Shown here in pieces: positions 24,178-31,737 of a DNA stretch of 50,253 bases. The stretch is taken from assembly GCF_000718775.1 (NCBI RefSeq), contig NZ_JOCB01000056.1:1-50253 (forward strand), read 5' to 3'. Under the pieces are notes generated by a model. That model did not search any database, had not been told where the DNA came from, and saw only the letters and a list, made by a program, of their open reading frames with translations. This stretch comes from Streptomyces sp. NRRL S-31. Lineage in GTDB: Bacteria; Actinomycetota; Actinomycetes; Streptomycetales; Streptomycetaceae. The translations under genes and the position numbers were made by a program. The stretch's first letter is position 1, and every line of letters begins with the position of its first letter.

Positions 24178-24744
24178 TCACGACCGGCGGTCGACCCGGC
24201 GCCAGATCACGGCCGCGCCCAGCACGGCGGCGCCCGCCGCGCACAGCAGCAGCGCCGGCCGCGGATGCCGCGACGCCGCGCCCATGGCCGACCGCACCGG
24301 GCGCGGCACCCGGGTGTCGGAGCGCGCGGTGCGACCGGCGCGCAGGGCCCGGTCCTGGAGGGCGTGCCCGCCCTGACCGGCCCGCTCCTGCACCAGGTGG
24401 CCCGCCTTCGCCATGCCGCCCTGCGCGCCATGGCCGGCCCGCACGGCGTGGTCCTGCATCAGCCGGCCGGCCCTCGCGGCCCGGCCCTGGACCAGGTGGC
24501 CCGCCCTGGCCGCCCGGCCCTGGACGCCGTGTCCCGCCTGTGCGGCGCCGACGCGCAGCTGGACGGTCATGGCGCCGGCCTTGTCGCGCAGGTCGGCGGC
24601 GCGGGCCAGGGCCCGGCCCTTCACATCGGCCCGGCCGACCAGCTGGGCGACGGTGTCACCCAGCTGGCCGCGGGTCTCCTCGATCTGCCGCCGCAGTTCG
24701 TCGGGGCCCTTGGCGCCCGAACCGTGCGGTTTCCTGTGCGTCAT
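24178..24744 (-). CDS. DUF3618 protein with 11-residue amphipathic repeats and a C-terminal membrane segment
   Basis: 188 aa. Residues 14-60 are a DUF3618 domain (ELRRQIEETRGQLGDTVAQL). Residues 71-136 are six tandem 11-mers of the form GHxVQxRAxRA (GHGVQGRAARA, GHLVQGRAARA, GRLMQDHAVRA, GHGAQGGMAKA, GHLVQERAGQG, GHALQDRALRA). A membrane segment at about 163-180 is followed by basic residues. The start overlaps the stop of the Holin-X gene (ATGA). Such proteins are common in actinobacteria next to Holin-X; their role is unknown, perhaps envelope stress. Confidence 0.8.
   Translation of the reverse strand: MTHRKPHGSGAKGPDELRRQIEETRGQLGDTVAQLVGRADVKGRALARAADLRDKAGAMTVQLRVGAAQAGHGVQGRAARAGHLVQGRAARAGRLMQDHAVRAGHGAQGGMAKAGHLVQERAGQGGHALQDRALRAGRTARSDTRVPRPVRSAMGAASRHPRPALLLCAAGAAVLGAAVIWRRVDRRS
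24337..24534 (-). repeat. six 33-bp repeats encoding hendecads
   Basis: DNA encoding residues 71-136 of the DUF3618 protein. Each 33-bp unit encodes one 11-residue repeat; first and second units are almost identical at protein level, later ones diverged. Confidence 0.8.
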
Positions 24745-25160
24745 CGGTGTGCCCTTTCCCTGATCACGTCGACGTCCGCCTTGACGCTGCCGAGGGTCTT
24801 CTCGGGCGTGGGCGGGGCGGCGCGACGCAGCTGGGCACGGCCGGTGGCGGCCAGCAGACCGGCCACGGCGAAGAAGACCGCGGCCACGATCAGCGCCGCC
24901 GCCCACACGGGCAGCGCCAGAGAGAGGGCGGCGGCGGCCGCTCCGGCCAGGACGATCAGCCCGACGTAGCCGACGGCGCCCGCGGCGCCCAGCAGGCCGC
25001 CGCCGCGTCCGGCGTGGCGCCCCTTCTCCGTCAGTTCCTCCTTGGCGAGGGCGACCTCCTGGCGCAGCAGCCGGGAGAGCTGTTCGGTGGCCCGGCCGAC
25101 GAGTTCCCCCGTGGAGAGGTGCCCGTCGGCCGCGGGACGTGGGTGTGAGGTCACGGTCAC
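24741..25160 (-). CDS. Holin-X (phage holin superfamily III-like) membrane protein
   Basis: 139 aa. N-terminal helix STGELVGRATEQLSRLLRQEVALAKEEL is the usual start of the actinobacterial Holin-X family, followed by two membrane helices (about 54-76 and 82-105) and a charged tail. Despite the family name nothing around it is phage-like. It pairs with DUF3618, with which it is translationally coupled. The likely role is a small membrane protein of the stress envelope; no activity can be assigned. Confidence 0.8.
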   Translation of the reverse strand: MTVTSHPRPAADGHLSTGELVGRATEQLSRLLRQEVALAKEELTEKGRHAGRGGGLLGAAGAVGYVGLIVLAGAAAAALSLALPVWAAALIVAAVFFAVAGLLAATGRAQLRRAAPPTPEKTLGSVKADVDVIRERAHR

Positions 25161-25213
25161 GGTGTTCCGCCTCCTCTCTGTGCGGAAGAGCCGGGTACCC
25201 GGGCCGAAGGTCC

Positions 25214-25906
25214 TTAGCCCCGCTCCCCGTCATCGGCCCCGGACCGGCCCAGGCGTGCCAGTTGGGTCTGGAACCAGTCGAGGCGGGCCTGCAACAGCGC
25301 GGCCTCGGCCACGAGTTCGGGTACGCCCGGTCCGCCGGCGGGGGTCGATCCGGTGGCCGCGGGCTCCGTACCACCGGCCGCGGTCACCCGCAGCCCCTGT
25401 CCGGCCAGCCGGGCGAACCCGGCGAGCGAGACGGACGGGCGCCCGCGCGCGCAGCCCGCGCAGACGGGGGCCAGGACCCGCCAGCCCGGCCGGCCCCAGC
25501 CGGCGTCGGCCAGCGCGACGGCGCCGGTGCCGCAGCCGCAGGGACCGGCCGTGGCCGAGCGCACCCGCTGCCGGGCGTAGCGGAAGCCGCGTTCGAAGCG
25601 GATGTAGGCGCCGAGGACCGCGACCTGAAGCAGGACGGCCGCCCGGTGCTCGGCGGTGCACAGCAGCGCCTCGGCGGCGGCCCGGTCGTGCACGCAGTGG
25701 AAGCCGCAGTCGCAGCGGCGCGCGGGCGGGCGGTGCCGCAGGCCGTAGACGCAGGAGGCGTCGTCGAGGACGGCGTACGGCAGGGCACCGCCGAGCGAGA
25801 CACCGGTGAACCCGGCCCGGGTGCCGTCGTGGGACAGCACCGGGTGGGCGATCTTGTATCCGGTCGGCGGCTCCGTCGGGCGTTCCGCCGGGAGCCGCAG
25901 CCTCAT
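25214..25906 (-). CDS. cysteine-rich protein of unknown function
   Basis: 230 aa. I do not recognise the family. Cysteines are clustered: CDCGFHCVHD near residue 65, CGCG near 124 and CAGCARG near 149, plus C48, which could form one or two metal sites. The C-terminus is helical (ELVAEAALLQARLDWFQTQLARL). No signal peptide. It starts in the stop codon of a 46-aa gene (ATGA) and lies 53 nt before the Holin-X gene, so all four genes probably form one operon. Confidence 0.7.
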   Translation of the reverse strand: MRLRLPAERPTEPPTGYKIAHPVLSHDGTRAGFTGVSLGGALPYAVLDDASCVYGLRHRPPARRCDCGFHCVHDRAAAEALLCTAEHRAAVLLQVAVLGAYIRFERGFRYARQRVRSATAGPCGCGTGAVALADAGWGRPGWRVLAPVCAGCARGRPSVSLAGFARLAGQGLRVTAAGGTEPAATGSTPAGGPGVPELVAEAALLQARLDWFQTQLARLGRSGADDGERG

Positions 25907-26043
25907 CGGGCGGCCGGGACCTCTTCGCGGGCCGGCTCGGCCGGTTCGGCGTGGACGGTCTCCTCGGGGAGCGCCGGTTCCTCTTCGTGGACGGACGGCC
26001 GCTCCTCGGCGACCCCGGTGGCCAGTGCCTTGCCGAGTTTCAT
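25903..26043 (-). CDS. small acidic protein, 46 aa
   Basis: ATG at 26043 with GGGAGG about 6 nt upstream. The product begins MKLGKALATGVAEERPSVHE and continues with many Glu and Pro, no membrane segment. Its stop overlaps the next start by ATGA, which with the ribosome site argues that it is really translated. First gene of the four-gene operon. Function unknown. Confidence 0.6.
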   Translation of the reverse strand: MKLGKALATGVAEERPSVHEEEPALPEETVHAEPAEPAREEVPAAR

Positions 26044-26140
26044 GGCGCCTCCCATGACCTGACGTCGGTGACCTACCGGCCATGGTGGCGCATCCGGGCC
26101 GACTTGGACACAGGACCTCGGCCGCCAGGGAGCCCACACA

Positions 26141-26160
26141 TCAGCGATGCTTAGCGATAC
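26141..26160. repeat. 10-bp direct repeat upstream of dapA
   Basis: TCAGCGATGC followed directly by TTAGCGATAC, seven of ten bases identical, one helical turn apart, in an unusually AT-rich stretch 53-72 nt before the dapA ATG. It could be a regulator half-site pair. Confidence 0.35.
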
Positions 26161-26212
26161 CTCGTAGGAGAATTAAGTAGAGCTACACGGACGTGCCGCC
26201 GAGACTACCCCC

Positions 26213-27112
26213 ATGACGAGCACACGCGAAGACCCTCCGTTCGGCCGTACGCTCTGCGCGATGGTCACGCCGTTCACCGAAGCGGGCACGCTCGACCTGG
26301 ACGGCGCGCAGCGGCTGGCCGCACGGCTGGTGGCGGAGGGCTGCGACGGCCTGGTCCTGAACGGCACCACCGGCGAGTCCCCGACCACCACCGACGAGGA
26401 GAAGACGCGGCTGCTCGCGGCCGTACGGGAGGCGGTCGGCGACCGGGCCGCGCTGGTCGCGGGCATCGGCACGGCCGACACCCGGCACACGGTGGAGCTG
26501 GCCCGGGCCGCCGGGAAGGCGGGCGCCGACGGGGTGCTGGTGGTGACCCCGTACTACAGCCGGCCCCCGCAGGAGGCCGTGGCCGAACACTTCCGCCAGG
26601 TCGCCGGGGCGAGCGAGCTGCCGGTGATGGTCTACGACATCCCGGGCCGCACCGGCACCCGGATCGAGCCGGAGACGATGATCCGGCTCGCCGAGCACCC
26701 GCGGATCGTGGCCGTCAAGGACTGCTCCTACGACTTCCTCGGCACCCAGAAGGTGCTGGCGCGGACCGGGCTGGCGTACTACGCGGGCTGCGACGAACAC
26801 GTGCTGGCGCTGTACGCGGTCGGTGCCGCGGGCTGTGTCAGCACGGTCGCGAACGCCGTGCCGGCGCACATCGCCGCGATCCCGGCGGCGTTGGACGCCG
26901 GTGACACCGCGCGCGCCCGGGCACTCCAGCTGGCGGCCATGCCGCTGATCGAGGCGATGACGGGCGCGGGCCTGCCCGGCACGGTCACGGCGAAGGCGCT
27001 GCTGGCGCGGCTGGGCCTGCCCGCGGGCCCGGTCCGCGCGCCGCTGCTGCCCGCCGGCCGGGCGGCGGCCGACGGGCTGCTGGCCCGGTACGAGGCGCTG
27101 GCCTCGGGCTGA
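26213..27112 (+). CDS. dapA: 4-hydroxy-tetrahydrodipicolinate synthase
   Basis: 299 aa. Condenses pyruvate with aspartate semialdehyde, first committed step of the diaminopimelate/lysine pathway. It carries GTTGESPTT (51-59), Tyr141 and Arg146 in VYDIPGRTG and the Schiff-base Lys169 in AVKDCS; the GRTG arginine separates it from the two sugar-acid paralogues in this window. ATG 26213 lacks a Shine-Dalgarno; alternative internal ATG 26261 would remove the N-terminal strand. dapD of the same pathway lies 6.6 kb downstream. It ends one base before the convergent gene. Confidence 0.9.
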   Translation: MTSTREDPPFGRTLCAMVTPFTEAGTLDLDGAQRLAARLVAEGCDGLVLNGTTGESPTTTDEEKTRLLAAVREAVGDRAALVAGIGTADTRHTVELARAAGKAGADGVLVVTPYYSRPPQEAVAEHFRQVAGASELPVMVYDIPGRTGTRIEPETMIRLAEHPRIVAVKDCSYDFLGTQKVLARTGLAYYAGCDEHVLALYAVGAAGCVSTVANAVPAHIAAIPAALDAGDTARARALQLAAMPLIEAMTGAGLPGTVTAKALLARLGLPAGPVRAPLLPAGRAAADGLLARYEALASG

Positions 27113-28363
27113 TCAGCGGCGGGCGAAGACGGGCTGCCAACTCTCCGTCAGAGCGGTGGGACTGTCCGGCTCCCGGACGCCACTGAGCGGTACCACCTTG
27201 TCGCTGCCGAGGGTGACCAGCACGAGCCGGGGCCGGTACTCCTCCTCCAGGCTCGTCACCCGTTCCCAGGCGATGAGGTGCCGCTCGTCGGCCCAGGCGA
27301 GCAGGTGCCCGCCGCGGACCTTGGTGATCTCCTTGCCCGTACGGGGATCACGGATGGAGGAGTAGGACCTGCCGGGATCGCCGGCGACCTCCTTCGTCAG
27401 CCCCAGGGCGGCGAGCCTGCCGCTCGGCGACAGACGCGCGGGGACGTCCGAGCGCAGGTACCTCTCGTCCGCGGGCGCGGCGACCTCGCGGCCCCGGAGG
27501 TCGTAGAACCGCTGGAGGCCGTCCCGGCCGCCGATGTACTGCGTGTACACGAGCCGGCCGGTGCGGCTGTAGGCGAAGTCCGCGCGGGAGTTGAGGTCCC
27601 GGCGGCCGGATGCGACCGCGCTCCAGCGCCCCGCGCCGGAGTGCACGTCCAGGTCGTAGAACCCGGACCGGCTCGAATCGCCGAAGGGCGCGCTCCACGT
27701 CCACTCCCTGCCGCCGTCCGCGCGGGTCAGCTCCTCCTTGATCCGCAGGTCGGGGTCGTCGTCGTACGTCGTCGCGACGAGCCTGGCGCCGTCGTACGAG
27801 AACTCCAGACCGCCCACCCCGCGCCGGACCGGGATCCACCGCTCGACCTCCCCCGTCGCGAGGTCGAGCAGCCCGATCCGGTGGGCGGGCAGGTTCCGCT
27901 CCAGCACGGCGGCGGTCCTCAGGCCCGGGGCGACGGCGGCGAAGGACCACCGGGGGTCCTTCCGATACGTCCCGGTCCGGGGATCGAGCAGCCAGTACGT
28001 GCGCGCCGAGACGGCCCGCTCGTCGCTCTGCGGCCGGATCCGCGCGGTGTAGTACGCGGCCATCACGGCGTCCCCGGCGCCGATCAGCCGACGCGGCGGC
28101 GACTGGTCCGGGTGGGCCTGTTCACCGTCGGGGCCCACCACGCCGAGCGGCCGCACCTCGCTGCGGCCGTGGCCGGAGGCCAGCATCGGCGTCCCCACGG
28201 CGATCGCCAGCACGGCGGCGGTGGCCGCGGCGACCGACGCCAGCCTGCGGGTACGGCGGCGCCGCCGCGCCCCGAGCACCCGGTCGACGAATCCCGCCGG
28301 GGCCGGCGGCTGCCCGTCGGCCTGCTCCCGCAGCGCCTCGCGCACGAGTTCCTCGACGTTCAC
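27113..28363 (-). CDS. membrane-anchored beta-propeller-like partner of the SigE-family sigma factor
   Basis: 416 aa. Residues 1-36 are cytoplasmic and end in a strongly basic RRRRRTRR patch; one membrane helix follows (about 38-60); the remaining 350 residues are extracellular and rich in YWLLDPRTG/LLDLATGEV-like strands, suggesting a propeller. Its ATG overlaps the sigma factor stop (ATGA). The layout is that of anti-sigma-like proteins which follow SigE-type genes, although no zinc-binding HxxxCxxC motif is visible. Its role as regulator is inferred from position. Confidence 0.7.
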   Translation of the reverse strand: MNVEELVREALREQADGQPPAPAGFVDRVLGARRRRRTRRLASVAAATAAVLAIAVGTPMLASGHGRSEVRPLGVVGPDGEQAHPDQSPPRRLIGAGDAVMAAYYTARIRPQSDERAVSARTYWLLDPRTGTYRKDPRWSFAAVAPGLRTAAVLERNLPAHRIGLLDLATGEVERWIPVRRGVGGLEFSYDGARLVATTYDDDPDLRIKEELTRADGGREWTWSAPFGDSSRSGFYDLDVHSGAGRWSAVASGRRDLNSRADFAYSRTGRLVYTQYIGGRDGLQRFYDLRGREVAAPADERYLRSDVPARLSPSGRLAALGLTKEVAGDPGRSYSSIRDPRTGKEITKVRGGHLLAWADERHLIAWERVTSLEEEYRPRLVLVTLGSDKVVPLSGVREPDSPTALTESWQPVFARR

Positions 28364-28911
28364 GGACCAACCTCCACGGGCGAGAAGTCACGGGACGGCC
28401 GCTGCGGCCGGGGGTCGAGCGCCGCCAGCTCGGGCGCCAGCTCGCGCAGACGGGCGAGCGAGCGGTGGGTGGTGGACCGCACGGTGCCCACGGAGCAGCC
28501 CAGGAGACGGGCCACCTCGGCCTCCGGCAGGTCCTCGAAGTAGCGCAGCACCAGCACGGTGCGCTGCCGGGCGGTCAGCCGGGACAGCGCCGCGCGCAGC
28601 ACCAGCCGCAGCTCGGCGGCGCCCGAGGCGTCCGGGGCGTGGCCCGGCTCCGGCGGCTCGGCGACCGTCACCTCGCGCCGCCGCCACTTCAGCCGCCAGC
28701 GGCTGATCTGCTGCCGGTACAGGATCCGCCGGACGTACGCCTCCGGCTCGTCGATCCGCTGCCACCGTCCGGCGGCCCTGACCAGCGCGGTCTGCAACAG
28801 GTCCTCGGCCGCGTGCCGGTCCCCGCCGGTCAGCAGGACGGCGGTCCTCAGCAGCGCGGACGACCGGCCGGCCACGAACTCCCTGAAACTGTCCTGCGCT
28901 TCGGCATCCAT
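28360..28911 (-). CDS. SigE-family RNA polymerase sigma factor (ECF)
   Basis: 183 aa. Region 2 is FREFVAGRSSALLRTAVLL to EAYVRRILYRQQISRWR; region 4 is LTARQRTVLVLRYFEDL then EVARLLGCSVGTVRSTTHRSL, the SigE/SigE-like actinobacterial form. The ATG at 28911 has AAGG 6 nt upstream; an in-frame GTG at 28917 is possible. It is coupled to the membrane partner gene downstream, so it may respond to an envelope signal. Target promoters are not evident in the window. Confidence 0.88.
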   Translation of the reverse strand: MDAEAQDSFREFVAGRSSALLRTAVLLTGGDRHAAEDLLQTALVRAAGRWQRIDEPEAYVRRILYRQQISRWRLKWRRREVTVAEPPEPGHAPDASGAAELRLVLRAALSRLTARQRTVLVLRYFEDLPEAEVARLLGCSVGTVRSTTHRSLARLRELAPELAALDPRPQRPSRDFSPVEVGP

Positions 28912-29086
28912 CGTCACCTTCTCTTCCCCCGGGCCGCACCCGTCGTTCCGGCCCCGCACCCCTCCTGACGCGCCCCCCGGCCCACCGCTATGCCTGCCAC
29001 CCCAAGATTCCCACCCACACCGCACCACGATGACCACCCGGACCGACGACGACGGCGCGAAACCCCTTCCAGCAGCCCCATGAGCT

Positions 29087-29097
29087 GACACCGTGTC
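29087..29097. promoter_or_regulatory. palindrome upstream of the Bell-like effector gene
   Basis: GACACCGTGTC is perfectly symmetric around one base and lies 45-55 nt before the ATG at 29142, in the 230-bp region divergent from the sigma factor gene. A possible operator; no known consensus match. Confidence 0.3.
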
Positions 29098-29141
29098 GGT
29101 TCTAGAGTTGTAGCCAAGACCGGATCGAGGGAGGGCAGAGG

Positions 29142-29555
29142 ATGGACTCGGAGATCACCCTTTTAGCGGGCACCGCCGGGACGGCGATCGCGACGCTGCC
29201 GGCATCCGACATGTGGAACGGCGTGCGCAACGGGGTGCTCGCGCTGTGGCAAGGTGTCCGGCCGGATCACGAGGAGCATGTCGCCGCCCAGCCCGACGCG
29301 TCGCGCCGGGACCTGCTGGACGCGCGGGCCCACGGGGATGAGGGGACCGAGCGGGGGATCGCGGCGGAGTGGCGGGGCCGCGTCCGCCGTCTCCTCGTCG
29401 CCCGTCCCCGGCTGGTGGAACTGCGCTCCCTGATGACCGGACTCGCCCCCGGCGCACCCGCCACCGCGATCACGACCGTCACCCAACGCGCGACCGCCTC
29501 TGGCAACTCACGCGTCTGCCAGGCCGGCCGCGACCTGAACGTCGGCCAGCGGTGA
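29142..29555 (+). CDS. putative Bell-like effector with C-terminal amyloid-type signalling motif
   Basis: 137 aa. Residues 1-105 are predicted helical with an N-terminal hydrophobic patch (LLAGTAGTAIATLP) followed by MWNGVRNGVLALWQGVRPD and WRGRVRRLLVARPRLVELR. This resembles what I recall of Bell-domain proteins next to bacterial NLRs, proposed to act on membranes. The C-terminus ends RVCQAGRDLNVGQR, matching the RVYQASGDQHI motif at the N-terminus of the next protein. ATG has GGGAGGG 6 nt upstream. Codon 8 is TTA (29163-29165). Stop overlaps the NLR start (GTGA). Confidence 0.7.
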   Translation: MDSEITLLAGTAGTAIATLPASDMWNGVRNGVLALWQGVRPDHEEHVAAQPDASRRDLLDARAHGDEGTERGIAAEWRGRVRRLLVARPRLVELRSLMTGLAPGAPATAITTVTQRATASGNSRVCQAGRDLNVGQR

Positions 29556-31708
29556 CCGGCCAAAACGACGGCCGGGCCGCTGATCAGGGACGCGTCTACC
29601 AGGCTTCCGGCGATCAGCACATCGTCGAGCACCACCATCACACCACCGCCTGGACCGGCCCGGACTCGGTACGCCGTCCCCCCATCGGCCGGGCACCGGC
29701 GATCCTCCGCGACCGCGGCGAACTCGTCGGACGCCTGAGGGAGGCGGTGACCGAGGGCGCCGGAAACACCGTGTTCGTCCTGCACGGCCTGGGAGGATGC
29801 GGCAAGACGGCCGTGGCGTGCGCGCTCTTCGAACACGCCACCCGGGAGCGCGGACGCCTTGGCCTCTGGGTCAACGCCTCCGATCAGGCGTCCCTGCGAG
29901 CCGGGATGCTCGCGGTGGCCGCCGACCGCGGTGCCAGGGATGACGAGCTGATGGCCGCGCGCAACGGCCTGCGCGCGGCCGCGGACTTGGTCTGGGACCA
30001 TCTGGACCGCTCCGACCTGCCATGGCTGCTGGTGCTCGACAACGCCGACGACCCGGCGGTGCTGCGGGACGGCGGGTGGCTGCGCACCAGTCCGCGCGGC
30101 ACCGTCCTCGTGACCACACGGCAGGCGGCCGGCCACTGGTGGCCCGCCGCCGAGTTGCTGTACGTAGGTGTCCTGCCGCGTGCGGAGGCGGCCCAGGTCC
30201 TGTGCGACCTGGCCCCCGGAACGGGTTCCGTCGAGGACGCGGCCGCCGTCGCCGACCGCCTCGGGCGCCTGCCGCTCGCCCTTACCCTGGCCGGCGGGTT
30301 CCTGGCCCACCAGGTGATCGCCCCCTGGACGATGGAGGAGTACGGGCGTCGTCTGCGGGAGCGCCCGGATCCCATCGAACTGATCGACCAAGGAGCCACC
30401 GACACGGGCAACGACTCCCGTCACCTGGTCAGCGGCACGTGGCAGCTCTCGCTGAACTCCCTGGTCGGACAGAACCTGCCCGAGGCCGTCACCCTGCTGC
30501 GCCTGCTGGCGTGCTGGTCGAACGATCCACTGCCCTTGTCGCTGCTGGCCGACGCCCACCTCGACCTGCCGTTGCCCGCCAACCGGGTGGAACTGGCGCT
30601 CCGGGGACTGCTCGACCACTCGCTCACCGAACTCGTGCCCGGCGACATCCGCTGTCTGCGCACCCACGGGGTGCTGCTCGACAGCGTCGCGCGGGTCACC
30701 CCGGCCGGCGAACGTGACCGGCTCGCCGCAGCGGCGGCCGAACTTCTGCTGCGCTCCCTGCCCGCGTCACCGGAACGCGGCTTGCGTGACAGCCGACTCG
30801 CCGTCCTCGCCCCCCATGTCCTGGCGCTGCTTCGCCGCGTCGGTTCCTGGCCCGAGATCTCGGCCGACACCGCCGAGTCCGCGGCCACCTGTGCCCTGCG
30901 CCTGGTGACGGCCCAGCATCGTTCCGGCGACTACGCCTCCGCACTGGCGGCGGCCGGACAGGCGACGGATCTCGTGCGGCGGCGACTGGGAGACGACAAC
31001 GTCCTGGTGCTGCGCCTCCGGCAGCGGATCGGAAAGGCGACCGATCGTCTGGGCCGCCTCGAGGAGGCCGCCGATCTCCACCGTGAGCTGCTCGACGACC
31101 TCGAACGGGTCTGCGGGCCCGAGGCACCGGACACCCTGACCACCTGTCTCCACCTGTCCCGCCCACTGACCTGGCTCGGCCAACCGTCGGAAGCGGTGCG
31201 GTTGATGCACCGGGCGGCGGCCGGACGAGCCGCGCTGCTGGGCCCGTGGCACCCGCTGACGCTCGAGGCGAGGGCGTGTCTGCTCGAACTGCCGCCGGGA
31301 CCGGACCTGGAGCGTGAGGCGCCAACCGGGCCGGAGCTGGTCGCCGACTGCCGGCGCGAGCTGGGCGCGGACCACCCGGTCACCTTGTCGGCCGATCTCA
31401 ACTGTGCGGGAGCGCTGTTCAACACCGCGCAGTACTCCGAGGCACTGCCGTCGGCCCGTCGTGCGCTGGCGGCACACGAGCGCCGTTTCGGAACGGACTA
31501 CCCCATCACGCTGGCGGCACGCAGCCTGCTCAGCAGCGTCCTGCACGCGGTCGGCGAGTACCGGGAAGCGGTCGAGCAGGCGGAGATCGTCAGGGAATGG
31601 CGCGAGCGGATCCTCGGTCCGGAGCACCCGTGGACGACGGTGATCCGGGACAAGCTCGCGCGGTTCCGGTCTTCCCTGGCGGAGGCAACGCCACCCGACC
31701 CGACCTGA
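29552..31708 (+). CDS. NB-ARC/TPR NLR-type ATPase
   Basis: 718 aa from the GTG at 29552, overlapping the effector stop. Residues 14-25 carry the RVYQASGDQHI motif, followed by a His run. The NB-ARC domain has P-loop HGLGGCGKTA (78-87), Walker B LPWLLVLDNADD (156-167), sensor-like GTVLVTTR (183-190) and GLPL-like GRLPLALTLAGG (238-249). From about residue 430 come TPR repeats of the kinesin-light-chain form, with LGPWHPLTLEAR, LGADHPVTLSAD, FGTDYPITLAAR and LGPEHPWTTVIR. It is expected to sense a trigger through the TPRs, oligomerise and template the effector. No DNA-binding domain. Confidence 0.87.
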   Translation: MTGQNDGRAADQGRVYQASGDQHIVEHHHHTTAWTGPDSVRRPPIGRAPAILRDRGELVGRLREAVTEGAGNTVFVLHGLGGCGKTAVACALFEHATRERGRLGLWVNASDQASLRAGMLAVAADRGARDDELMAARNGLRAAADLVWDHLDRSDLPWLLVLDNADDPAVLRDGGWLRTSPRGTVLVTTRQAAGHWWPAAELLYVGVLPRAEAAQVLCDLAPGTGSVEDAAAVADRLGRLPLALTLAGGFLAHQVIAPWTMEEYGRRLRERPDPIELIDQGATDTGNDSRHLVSGTWQLSLNSLVGQNLPEAVTLLRLLACWSNDPLPLSLLADAHLDLPLPANRVELALRGLLDHSLTELVPGDIRCLRTHGVLLDSVARVTPAGERDRLAAAAAELLLRSLPASPERGLRDSRLAVLAPHVLALLRRVGSWPEISADTAESAATCALRLVTAQHRSGDYASALAAAGQATDLVRRRLGDDNVLVLRLRQRIGKATDRLGRLEEAADLHRELLDDLERVCGPEAPDTLTTCLHLSRPLTWLGQPSEAVRLMHRAAAGRAALLGPWHPLTLEARACLLELPPGPDLEREAPTGPELVADCRRELGADHPVTLSADLNCAGALFNTAQYSEALPSARRALAAHERRFGTDYPITLAARSLLSSVLHAVGEYREAVEQAEIVREWRERILGPEHPWTTVIRDKLARFRSSLAEATPPDPT

Positions 31709-31737
31709 CACACGGCGGCTCCGTGTCCGTTGAGCAT

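Noticed and set aside
24741..25160. Possible phage remnant because of the holin-like protein
   Set aside because: Holin-X proteins are chromosomal in actinobacteria; no endolysin, structural or integrase gene is nearby.
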